Of a stretch of 22,780 bases of DNA, positions 6,098 to 12,283 are shown in pieces. Location: IMG/VR virus record IMGVR_UViG_3300044675_000029, positions 1-22,780 of that record. One strand, 5' to 3'. Each line of letters opens with the position of its first letter. Position 1 is the stretch's first letter. The translations under genes and the position numbers were made by a program. The notes below the pieces were generated by a model. It saw only the letters and a list, made by a program, of their open reading frames with translations. It was not told the DNA's origin and searched no databases. This DNA comes from a virus.

Positions 6098-7482
6098 GAT
6101 ACAAACACGATAGTATGTTGCCGCTTGGCGCATTTAGACAGCGTGGTAGCGTAGGCAATCGTTCTATGCGTTTGCATGGTGGCGGATACGAGGCAACCCC
6201 TGAAGATTGGCGGTTGATGGAGATTTACTACGCCGCAAGGGATGCAGGGCTTAGCCAAAAAGAAGCAGAGAAAGTACAAATGCAAGCCGCAATGGACGCT
6301 ACTTACGGTGCTCCACAGGTATCTGTAGACACAGCCGGACTAACAGGCGCAGCGCCTAATAGCCAAGGCACGCCTACGGTTTATTACGATGCGGGTGGGA
6401 ATGTAGCGGGTGTGCTATCGCAAAATGGCGTGGTAACACCTGCCTCTATGAATACCATCCTGCAACCAGGACAGACAGCTACAGCGTCCACTCCTGTGCA
6501 GATGGTAAACGAGGAAGGATTAAGGCTATATTTGCGTGATGCAAACGACCCTACATCTGTTACGACAACTATTACGGGTATTCCAGCCATTGCCGGAACG
6601 TTAGGCGAGTCTGCTTACCGCCCTGTTGAGCAGAAAGGAGGTATCTTTGGTACGATTGGCAGTGACTTTGCTGGCATGGCTAAAGACCCTGCCTTTTGGA
6701 AGTTTCTAGCATCTGCTGCCGCTATTACAGGTGGTGGATTAGCGCTTAATAGTGCTTTCGGTGCGGGTGGACTCGGTGCTGCTAGTGGTGCTACGGCTTT
6801 CCCTGTTGCAGACCTTGGATTGTTAGGCGCTACTGAGCTTGGTGCTGCCGGAACTACTGGCGGGGTTGGTGCTATTGGCGCTGGCGGTATGAGCGCAGCA
6901 GAAGCACTTACTGCCGCTGCAAACGCAGGTGGCTTAGGTGCTGAGTTTGGAGTGCAAGGCGCTCTTGGAAGTCTAGGAGCTGCTGGCGCAGGTGGCATGA
7001 GTGCCGCAGAAGCGCTTGCATTAGCCTCAGAAGGCGGTCTAGGCGCTGAGTTTGGCGTACAGGGTGCATTAGGTGGTACTCCTGGCTTATGGGAGTCTAT
7101 TGTTGCGGCATTACCTGCGGGCGCTGCTGATTCTCTTCTTAAGGGCGGATTAACTTTAGGTGGATTGGCTGCTGCACAAGCACTAGCCCCTAAGCAGGGT
7201 GGCGGTGGTGGCACAAGCGGCACTACCAACCTTAGCGCAGATCAGTTAAAGGCAATCGTATCTCAAATGCCTAGCGCAATGGGTAATTACTTGTCTATGG
7301 CGGGTAATCCCTACGGCTACGGTGGAGGCACGATTGATAGTGCTAATGCAAACCTAGCTAACCTGTTCCCAGGCTTTAGCTTGCCGACCGCAGGACCGTA
7401 CTTTGGTGCGGGTAGGTTTGGAGACGCATACGCACCACAAGCATTACCTACAGCACCAATATCTCCTACAGGGTTGGTATGA
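6094..7482 (+). CDS. Gly/Ala-rich putative virion protein with internal repeat
   Basis: 462 residues; no known domain recognised. The N-terminal 60 residues are charged and helical (EDWRLMEIYYAARDAGLSQK, then EAEKVQMQAA). A hydrophobic segment begins near residue 205 (DPAFWKFLASAAAITGGGLAL), followed by roughly 170 residues very rich in Gly and Ala. Two copies of a 36-residue unit starting GAGGMSAAEAL and containing LGAEFGVQGALG lie at residues 262-297 and 298-328. The C-terminus has Gly/Tyr/Pro-rich turns. Position between portal and scaffold, and the amphipathic helix plus Gly/Ala-rich composition, suit an internal or head-associated virion protein, perhaps membrane-active at ejection; this is inference. 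It starts at ATGA with the GNAT gene and ends ATGA with the next. A long reverse-strand frame here is a composition shadow. Confidence 0.8.
   Translation: MRYKHDSMLPLGAFRQRGSVGNRSMRLHGGGYEATPEDWRLMEIYYAARDAGLSQKEAEKVQMQAAMDATYGAPQVSVDTAGLTGAAPNSQGTPTVYYDAGGNVAGVLSQNGVVTPASMNTILQPGQTATASTPVQMVNEEGLRLYLRDANDPTSVTTTITGIPAIAGTLGESAYRPVEQKGGIFGTIGSDFAGMAKDPAFWKFLASAAAITGGGLALNSAFGAGGLGAASGATAFPVADLGLLGATELGAAGTTGGVGAIGAGGMSAAEALTAAANAGGLGAEFGVQGALGSLGAAGAGGMSAAEALALASEGGLGAEFGVQGALGGTPGLWESIVAALPAGAADSLLKGGLTLGGLAAAQALAPKQGGGGGTSGTTNLSADQLKAIVSQMPSAMGNYLSMAGNPYGYGGGTIDSANANLANLFPGFSLPTAGPYFGAGRFGDAYAPQALPTAPISPTGLV
6877..7077 (+). repeat. Tandem 108-base coding repeat (36-residue unit)
   Basis: Two adjacent units begin at 6877 and 6985, 108 bases apart, each encoding GAGGMSAAEAL and then LGAEFGVQGALG. 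Synonymous codon differences between the copies are frequent, so the duplication is not recent and the protein sequence looks conserved. The second copy is shorter by one residue before LGAEFG. Confidence 0.85.
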
Positions 7483-7709
7483 ACAAAGCAGAGCGTGCAG
7501 CAAGCCTTTTGAGAGACGAGTTCTTTGTAGAAGAGATTGAAAGGCTTAAACAGATGTACGTCACACAGATTGTTAACTCAAACGCAGAGGACATAGACGG
7601 TCGGGAACAAGCCTACCGGAATTACTCCACGATTGAGCAGATTATTTCTCACTTTCAATCTATTGCGGATGACGCAAAGATTAACGAGAAACGATGGAAG
7701 ATATTTTAG
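7479..7709 (+). CDS. Small helical protein of unknown function
   Basis: 76 residues, almost entirely charged helix: MNKAERAASLLRDEFFVEEI, then a second helix around YRNYSTIEQIISHFQSI. No catalytic motif or Cys pair. The RAxxLLxDEFF opening and the later REQAYRNY resemble small conserved proteins found next to portal or scaffold genes in podovirus-like phages, for which I know no assigned function. Start overlaps the previous stop by four bases (ATGA). It is the last gene before a 62-base gap that carries two hairpins and precedes the scaffold gene. Likely a small head-assembly factor by position only. Confidence 0.75.
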   Translation: MNKAERAASLLRDEFFVEEIERLKQMYVTQIVNSNAEDIDGREQAYRNYSTIEQIISHFQSIADDAKINEKRWKIF

Positions 7710-7714
7710 GAATA

Positions 7715-7754
7715 TGCGCCAAATGGTGCAAAACTGCGCTAGACAGTATCTAGC
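7715..7754 (+). promoter_or_regulatory. Tandem hairpins upstream of the scaffold gene
   Basis: Two inverted repeats lie in the 62-base gap. The first pairs TGCGCC (7715-7720) with GGTGCA (7725-7730), six pairs with one G-T, loop of four. The second pairs GCTAGA (7738-7743) with TCTAGC (7749-7754), six perfect pairs, loop of five. No T-run follows, so a classical intrinsic terminator is unlikely. The scaffold Shine-Dalgarno AGGG (7761-7764) begins seven bases after the second stem. An mRNA processing or stability element is possible; function not shown. Confidence 0.45.
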
Positions 7755-7771
7755 AACATTAGGGTAATCAA

Positions 7772-8740
7772 ATGAGCGAAAACATGACTCCCGCAGAGGG
7801 AAATGGGACGCTTTCGGTGGATCAAGCCGCCGGAGCATTTTTAGGGCTAATGGGTGGTGAGGACTCGCAAGAGCAACCAGATACCGCACCTGAATCCGAA
7901 GAGATAACTCAGGAAGCACAGTCAGACGAGGAGCAATCCGAATCAGATGGTGAGCAAGTTGAAGACCAAGAGCAAGTAGAAGAGCAACCTCGCTACAAGG
8001 TGAAAGCCTCGGGTGAAGAAATAGAGGTCACGCTCGATGACTTAATCAAGGGTTATCAACGAGAGGCAGACTACACTAAGAAAACCCAAACACTCGCAGA
8101 ACAGCGCAAGCAGGTCGAATCTGAGCGCCAAGTAATCGAGCAAGCAAAGACAGAGAGAGATCAGTACCAAGCTAGGCTTGCACTAATTGAGACCGCATTA
8201 AAGTCTCGTGAGCCGCAGGAAAACCTAGAAGCTCTTAAGGAAACCGACCCGATTGGGTTTGCAGTAAAGGTAGCCGAACAAACTCAGCGAGAGAGGCAGC
8301 TACAAGCTATTCAGCTAGAGCGAGCACGCATTGCCCAACAGCAACAAGCGGAGCAGACTCAAAACTTAAATAGCCATCTAGCCGTGGAAGCGCATAAGTT
8401 AGCAGAGGCAATACCTGAATATGCAGACGAGCAGAAGTCCGTACAGGTCAAAAAAGACATACGAGACTATGCTAGAAAGATTGGATGGTCGGACGAAGAG
8501 TTGGCTAGTGTGTATGACTCTCGTGCCGTTCTGACTTTGTATCGTGCGATGCAATACGAGAAGCTAATGGGCAACAAGGCAAACGTAACCAAAAAGGTTA
8601 ACGAAGCCCCTAAGATGCTCAAGGCTGGCGTATCCCGTCAAACGGATGCAAATGCAGATCAGACTAAGAAAGCCCAAAACCAGCTCAAGCGAACCGGAAA
8701 AGTCCGAGACGCAGCGAGCGTATTTGAACGATTCATTTAA
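7772..8740 (+). CDS. Capsid scaffolding protein
   Basis: 322 residues. Residues 30-72 are extremely acidic and Glu/Gln/Ser-rich. A short folded motif YKVKASGEEIEVTLDDLIKG is followed by YQREADYTKKTQTLAEQRK, a pattern found in many phage scaffolds placed before the capsid gene. From about 100 to 220 it is a Gln/Glu/Arg-rich coiled coil, then a basic C-terminal region (KKAQNQLKRTGKVRDA) of the kind that contacts coat protein. Scaffolds direct procapsid assembly and leave before or during packaging. It sits directly upstream of the major capsid gene with a nine-base gap. Start supported by AGGG at 7761-7764, seven bases from the ATG. Confidence is high from position plus composition. Confidence 0.9.
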   Translation: MSENMTPAEGNGTLSVDQAAGAFLGLMGGEDSQEQPDTAPESEEITQEAQSDEEQSESDGEQVEDQEQVEEQPRYKVKASGEEIEVTLDDLIKGYQREADYTKKTQTLAEQRKQVESERQVIEQAKTERDQYQARLALIETALKSREPQENLEALKETDPIGFAVKVAEQTQRERQLQAIQLERARIAQQQQAEQTQNLNSHLAVEAHKLAEAIPEYADEQKSVQVKKDIRDYARKIGWSDEELASVYDSRAVLTLYRAMQYEKLMGNKANVTKKVNEAPKMLKAGVSRQTDANADQTKKAQNQLKRTGKVRDAASVFERFI

Positions 8741-8749
8741 GGAAATAAA

Positions 8750-9694
8750 ATGCCTACATTTACCGCACATAGTGCTATTGGTCAGCGTGAAGACCTAACC
8801 GATGTTATCTATAACATCTCCCCAACAGAAACCCCATTGCTGAACACTTTGGCTCGTGCTAAAGCTACAGCCGTGTACCACGAGTGGCAGACAGACTCGT
8901 TGGCAGCCGCTACTACTGCTAACGCAGCAGTTGAAGGTGCTGACGCTACATCGGCAACACTCAGCCCAACAACCCGCCTTGGTAACTACACACAGATCGT
9001 TCAAAAGACGATTCAGGTGTCCGGCACTCTTGAGACTGTTAACAAAGCAGGTCGCAAGTCGGAAAAGGCTTACCAATTGGCTCGTGCATCAAGCGAGTTG
9101 AAGCGTGACATCGAGACCATTCTTTGTGCTAACCAAGCTCGTAGCGCTGGCAGCAGCTCGACAGCCCGCACAATGGGTTCTATGTTGTCATGGCTCACGA
9201 CTAACGTAGACAAAGCATCTAACGGTGCAAACCCTACGACTATTGGTTCGACAACCCGCTCAGACGGTACTGCCCGCACGTTTACTGAGACTCTTCTCAA
9301 GAACGTAGTGGCAAGCGTTTACGGTTCTGGTGGCGCTCCTAAAGTATTGATGGTTGGTGCAGCAGGTAAGCAGAAAGTGTCGAGCTTTGCAGGTATTGCT
9401 GCACAGCGCTACATGGCTCCAGCCGATGCTCCTACCACCATTATTGGTGCGGCTGACGTGTACCTGTCGGACTTCGGTTCGATTTCTGTTGTCCCTAACC
9501 GTTTCATGCGTGCTCGTGATGCGTTTATTCTTGATCCAGAATACGCAGCAGTTGCTTACCTGCGCCCATTCGCAACAAACGAATTGGCTAAGGCTGGCGA
9601 TAGCGACAAAACTCAGATTCTTGCTGAGTTGACGCTTGAAATGCGTAATGAAGCAGCCCATGGCTTGGTCGCTGACCTAGATATGTCGCTGTAG
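8750..9694 (+). CDS. Major capsid protein, SU10/DUF5309 type (HK97 fold)
   Basis: 314 residues. The opening (TAHSAIGQREDLTDVIYNIS, then PTETPLLNTLARAKA) is the hallmark of the DUF5309/SU10-like major capsid family, followed by HEWQTDSL, the segment NYTQIVQKTIQVSGT, and ELKRDIETILCANQAR. Near the C-terminus AFILDPEYAAVAYLRPF is also typical. Subunits build the icosahedral shell; no protease cleavage site or separate maturation protease is visible here. The best ribosome site in the region, AAGGAA at 8739-8744, lies five bases before the ATG, fitting heavy expression. Codon use shows many C-ending choices compared with neighbours, also consistent with high expression. A strong hairpin follows the stop. 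Confidence 0.96.
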   Translation: MPTFTAHSAIGQREDLTDVIYNISPTETPLLNTLARAKATAVYHEWQTDSLAAATTANAAVEGADATSATLSPTTRLGNYTQIVQKTIQVSGTLETVNKAGRKSEKAYQLARASSELKRDIETILCANQARSAGSSSTARTMGSMLSWLTTNVDKASNGANPTTIGSTTRSDGTARTFTETLLKNVVASVYGSGGAPKVLMVGAAGKQKVSSFAGIAAQRYMAPADAPTTIIGAADVYLSDFGSISVVPNRFMRARDAFILDPEYAAVAYLRPFATNELAKAGDSDKTQILAELTLEMRNEAAHGLVADLDMSL

Positions 9695-9733
9695 TCTCAA
9701 CTTGAGATAGGGGTAGGGCTTTGGCTCTACCCC
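9695..9733 (+). terminator. Tandem hairpins after the major capsid gene; candidate terminator or processing site
   Basis: Immediately after the capsid stop, TCTCA (9695-9699) can pair with TGAGA (9703-9707). It is followed by a strong stem: 9710-9719 pairs with 9724-9733 over ten positions (one G-T), with a four-base TTTG loop and four G-C pairs at the base. No T-run follows (the next bases are GCATTAGG), and the next Shine-Dalgarno begins a few bases later, so full termination is doubtful. A partial terminator or RNA-stabilising 3' end for the capsid transcript is more likely. Confidence 0.5.
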
Positions 9734-9744
9734 GCATTAGGATT

Positions 9745-10065
9745 ATGAAAAAACTATTTAATGTTGACACCGAAGTAGGTAGACATACGGTAGCCCACGA
9801 TGACGGAAATGGTGGACTAATCCTCGAAACTAAACAAGATATTTCAGAAATACTAGAAGCAAACAAGCGGGACTACAACAGCATTACTTCTGTAGACCGT
9901 TGGGGTGATTTAACGCACATAGCTCGGATACCTTATACGGTCATAGATGACCTGAATACAAAGGGTATTATGAGAGGGTTCGCAGTTGTTGATGAAAGCG
10001 CATTTGCTGCTTTTCTCAATAATCCTGAAAACCGATTCTTGCGTGTTCGCCCAGGGAATGTATGA
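9745..10065 (+). CDS. Small conserved post-capsid protein
   Basis: 106 residues from the ATG at 9745; TAGGA lies just upstream. An in-frame TTG at 9721 would start inside the hairpin loop and is less likely. Features include ETKQDISEILEANKRDYN, WGDLTHIARIPYTVIDDLN and a C-terminal LNNPENRFLRVRPGNV. The order DV/DI-xx-ILExNK ... ARIP ... LNxPxNxFxRxxPG is one I associate with a small family found right after the capsid gene in many podovirus-like phages; its function is not known to me. It may be a capsid-associated or head-completion protein. Its stop overlaps the next ATG by four bases. The gene is firm; the role is not. Confidence 0.8.
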   Translation: MKKLFNVDTEVGRHTVAHDDGNGGLILETKQDISEILEANKRDYNSITSVDRWGDLTHIARIPYTVIDDLNTKGIMRGFAVVDESAFAAFLNNPENRFLRVRPGNV

Positions 10066-10742
10066 AGATAGCTATATGCGTACCATGCCGTGATAGTGTT
10101 ATGTCGGGCTTTGCCTTTGACCTAGCTAACTTGGTTGGTTATGTATCAAGAAACACAGATCACAAGATAACGCTTTTGCAGATGCCAGGCACGCTGATAT
10201 TCACCCAAAGGGAGAAGTTAGCGGAGGAAGCCTTAGCAGACGGTGCGGAGGCAATCTTGTGGATAGACTCAGATATGCGGTTTCCGGCAAATACGTTAGA
10301 AGTAATGTTAAGCCGGAAAGTACCTATATTGGGAGTTAACGCTACAACCCGTAGAGAGCCTATTATCCCTACTGCGGGACAGTTAGAAATGAAGGACGGG
10401 ATGGCAACATTCCGCAAGGTAGAAAGTAGAGGCAAGCAAGGGATAGAGCAGGTAACAGCCGTAGGATTCGGGGTTACGCTTGTTAAGTCTCAAGTATTTA
10501 GGGAAATCCCTAAGCCTTGGTTTAACATTATCTGGAAGGATGATGGAGACATTATTGGCGAAGATGTACATTTCTGCGTCAAGGCGCAAGATTGCGGGAT
10601 AGAAACTTATGTCGATCACGACCTAAGCCCGTTAATCAAGCATATAGGCACAAAAGAATACGGATGGGATGACGTAAAACATGGCAATAACAACATACAG
10701 CGACCTGCAAACAACAATCGCAAGCTATCTCGCAAGAAGTGA
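10062..10742 (+). CDS. GT-A (family 2-like) glycosyltransferase
   Basis: 226 residues. The start MKIAICVPCRDSV is the first strand of a GT-A fold, LLQMPGTLIFTQREKLAEEA follows, and AILWIDSDMRFP carries the DxD motif (Asp69-Ser-Asp71) that binds metal and nucleotide sugar. A later GEDVHFCVKAQDCG near residue 165 matches the acidic ED motif of family 2 enzymes. It would transfer a sugar to an unknown acceptor: virion protein, host surface or DNA base. It lies between small head genes, so virion protein is a reasonable guess. The last 20 residues (NNN-rich, then RKLSRKK) overlap the next gene by 62 bases and may be a late extension past an ancestral stop. Confidence 0.85.
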   Translation: MKIAICVPCRDSVMSGFAFDLANLVGYVSRNTDHKITLLQMPGTLIFTQREKLAEEALADGAEAILWIDSDMRFPANTLEVMLSRKVPILGVNATTRREPIIPTAGQLEMKDGMATFRKVESRGKQGIEQVTAVGFGVTLVKSQVFREIPKPWFNIIWKDDGDIIGEDVHFCVKAQDCGIETYVDHDLSPLIKHIGTKEYGWDDVKHGNNNIQRPANNNRKLSRKK

Positions 10743-11301
10743 CCTAACGGCTCAGATACCGGACTTTATCCGCTTAGCCGAGACACGATTGCGTAGGGAC
10801 TTGCGTATCCGGCAGATGATGACCGCAGCCACTACGACTACTACGGGTGGCGATGCTACCGTAGCCTTGCCTAGTGACTTCCTAGAGGTGCGTGACCTTA
10901 CATTGTTGACTAACCCAGTTACGCCATTAAACTACATCTCCCCATCCGTATTCTCTCGTAACGCTCGTGTGACTGAATCAGGTAGACCATTGGATTACAC
11001 CATCTTGGCTACCGAGTTTAAGTTTGCACCCGTACCGGATACTGCGTACACGATTGAGATTCTGTATTACGCAGCACCAGCGTTCCTAACAAGCTCAAAC
11101 CCTAGCAATACATTCCTAGCCGTTTGCCCTGACCTACTGCTTTACGCATCCTTGGTCGAGGCAGAGCCGTACCTTATGAACGATTCACGGATTCAGGTAT
11201 GGGCGGGTATGTACGACAGAGGTTTAGCATCAACAAATACATCGGATGAAGCCGCACAATATAGTGGCGTTCCGCTTACAATGACACTTACAGCGAGGTA
11301 A
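10681..11301 (+). CDS. Head-tail adaptor (SU10-type connector)
   Basis: 206 residues. The opening MAITTYSDLQTTIASYLARS followed by IPDFIRLAETRLRRDLR is the standard signature of podovirus and SU10-like adaptor proteins, and a central PSDFLEVRDLTLL strand with LYYAAP later is also characteristic. Adaptors form a ring under the portal and connect it to the tail. The start is set by the conserved N-terminus, even though it lies 62 bases inside the glycosyltransferase gene and its ribosome site is weak (GGATGA region). The C-terminal part is a helix typical of adaptors (LLLYASLVEAEPYLMND). Strong call. Confidence 0.9.
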   Translation: MAITTYSDLQTTIASYLARSDLTAQIPDFIRLAETRLRRDLRIRQMMTAATTTTTGGDATVALPSDFLEVRDLTLLTNPVTPLNYISPSVFSRNARVTESGRPLDYTILATEFKFAPVPDTAYTIEILYYAAPAFLTSSNPSNTFLAVCPDLLLYASLVEAEPYLMNDSRIQVWAGMYDRGLASTNTSDEAAQYSGVPLTMTLTAR

Positions 11302-11303
11302 AC

Positions 11304-11690
11304 ATGGCTGCTCTTAGCAATTACTTGGAAAACGCACTTATTAACGGTACTCTGCGTGCTACGAATTACTCAGCACCCGCAACCGTTTATGTGGGCTTGT
11401 TTACCTCTGACCCTACAGACGCAGGTACAGGTACGGAAGTATCCGGCAACGCCTATACCCGTAAATCAGCTACCTTTGCAGCACCATCTAACGGTGTAAG
11501 CGTAACTAGCGCAGACATTCAGTTCGACCAAGCCACAGGCTCATGGGGAACGATTGGATGGTTTGGTATCTTAGACGCTTCTACATCCGGCAACCTTTTG
11601 TATCACGGTGCGCTTACGACAAGCAAGACGATTGATACAGGCGATGTATTTAAGATTGCAGCAGGTAGCTTGACCGTTACGTTGGCTTAA
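11304..11690 (+). CDS. Beta-rich virion structural protein
   Basis: 128 residues. The sequence reads LSNYLENALINGTLR, then TVYVGLFTSDPTDAGTGTEV, a YTRKSATF strand, WGTIGWFGILD, and LLYHGALTTSKTIDTGDVFK to the end. This layout recurs in phage structural genes near the adaptor and fibre region; databases often call similar proteins tail or fibre proteins without biochemical proof. Repeated Gly-x-Val/Ile-Thr strands suggest a beta-sandwich. Start supported by GAGG at 11295-11298, five bases before the ATG. Two bases separate its stop from the next ATG. Likely tail or decoration role; moderate confidence. Confidence 0.75.
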   Translation: MAALSNYLENALINGTLRATNYSAPATVYVGLFTSDPTDAGTGTEVSGNAYTRKSATFAAPSNGVSVTSADIQFDQATGSWGTIGWFGILDASTSGNLLYHGALTTSKTIDTGDVFKIAAGSLTVTLA

Positions 11691-11692
11691 TT

Positions 11693-12283
11693 ATGGCTGA
11701 CGTATGCGGACCATTTACGCTCGAAGGACTAGATCAGTTCGGCACGCTAGATAGTCTCGCATTTTCGCTCGATAGTTCCGTATGGACTTCTGCTAACACT
11801 TGTATCCTAGAATTTAGCTCAAGTGTTACAGGCACAGCACAAGCTATTGCTGACGCTATCCGTATATTGGCAGGTGTAGGAAGCATTAGTGGAAACGCTA
11901 CGGTTTCCGGCACACCTATCCGCATACGAATGTCTAGCGCAAGTGTATCGGGCGATGCTACGGTATCAGGCGATGCAATCCGTATCCGATTGGCTACAGC
12001 CTCTATTACTGGTATCGGGTCGGTAACTTGCTTAGGCGGTGTTGAATACTTAAGTGGCGGCACAGCTAATGGCATTGCAAGCGCCTATGCGACCGCAGGG
12101 ACGATTAAAAGCGCAAGCATGAGCATTACCGTGTTCGGTACTGTTGTGTGCGCTGGCGAGCGTTTAGGCGAGAATTGGACGGATGAGACTTTCGGGTCTA
12201 ACACATGGACAGATATACCAGCGGGGTCTAATACATGGACTCCTGTGGCTCAGGGGAATAACACATGGCAGAGAGTAGGATAA
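11693..12283 (+). CDS. Repeat-rich virion structural protein (20-residue beta repeats, W-x9-W repeats)
   Basis: 196 residues in three parts. Residues 9-31 carry a TLEGLD/GTLDSL/SLDS/W motif that also occurs inside the next protein. From residue 44, units beginning SVTG, SISG, SVSG and SITG occur at exactly 20-residue steps (44, 64, 84, 104), each with AIRI or PIRIR in the middle, suggesting a beta-solenoid or stacked beta-hairpins. The C-terminus has Trp at 162, 172, 182 and 192, each preceded by N or NT, in a ten-residue repeat. No enzyme motif. Context between adaptor and a tail protein indicates a virion component. Its last 19 bases overlap the next start. No good Shine-Dalgarno precedes the ATG, so coupling is likely. 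Confidence 0.8.
   Translation: MADVCGPFTLEGLDQFGTLDSLAFSLDSSVWTSANTCILEFSSSVTGTAQAIADAIRILAGVGSISGNATVSGTPIRIRMSSASVSGDATVSGDAIRIRLATASITGIGSVTCLGGVEYLSGGTANGIASAYATAGTIKSASMSITVFGTVVCAGERLGENWTDETFGSNTWTDIPAGSNTWTPVAQGNNTWQRVG
11822..12061 (+). repeat. Four coding units of 60 bases (20-residue beta repeat)
   Basis: The encoded units start at residues 44, 64, 84 and 104 of the 196-residue protein with S-[VI]-[TS]-G. The second and third units share the order S-x-S-G-x-A-T-V-S-G, then IRIR. The fourth is degenerate after its first residues. Regular 20-residue spacing indicates a repeated structural unit. Confidence 0.8.
12176..12268 (+). repeat. 30-base repeats encoding W-x9-W, each with a GGGG/ATG pair in another frame
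   Basis: Codons for Trp fall at a fixed 30-base period. In the +1-shifted frame, the same repeats give ATGs at 12205, 12235 and 12265, each eight bases after a GGG or GGGG. The first two open eight-codon frames that stop three bases before the next ATG; the third is the start of the 475-residue gene. Confidence 0.8.

Noticed and set aside
6615-7229. Reverse-strand frame of 204 residues, rich in Pro and Ala
   Set aside because: It is the antisense of a Gly/Ala-rich forward gene; Gly and Ala codons read backwards give Pro and Ser/Ala and rarely stops. No ribosome site or domain is seen, and the forward gene is well supported by overlaps.
7714-7767. 17-codon frame in the gap before the scaffold gene
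   Set aside because: AGGA ends only two bases before its ATG, too close for a normal ribosome site, and the sequence is explained by two hairpins.
9260-9661. Reverse-strand frame of 133 residues inside the capsid gene
   Set aside because: Shadow of the strongly supported capsid gene; composition is Cys/Ser/His-rich without domain pattern.
9710-9733. Classical Rho-independent terminator
   Set aside because: The stem is strong but no T-run follows; kept only as a candidate partial terminator or processing site.
9721-9744. TTG start for the post-capsid protein, adding eight residues
   Set aside because: The TTG lies in the hairpin loop, and the ATG at 9745 has TAGGA just upstream.
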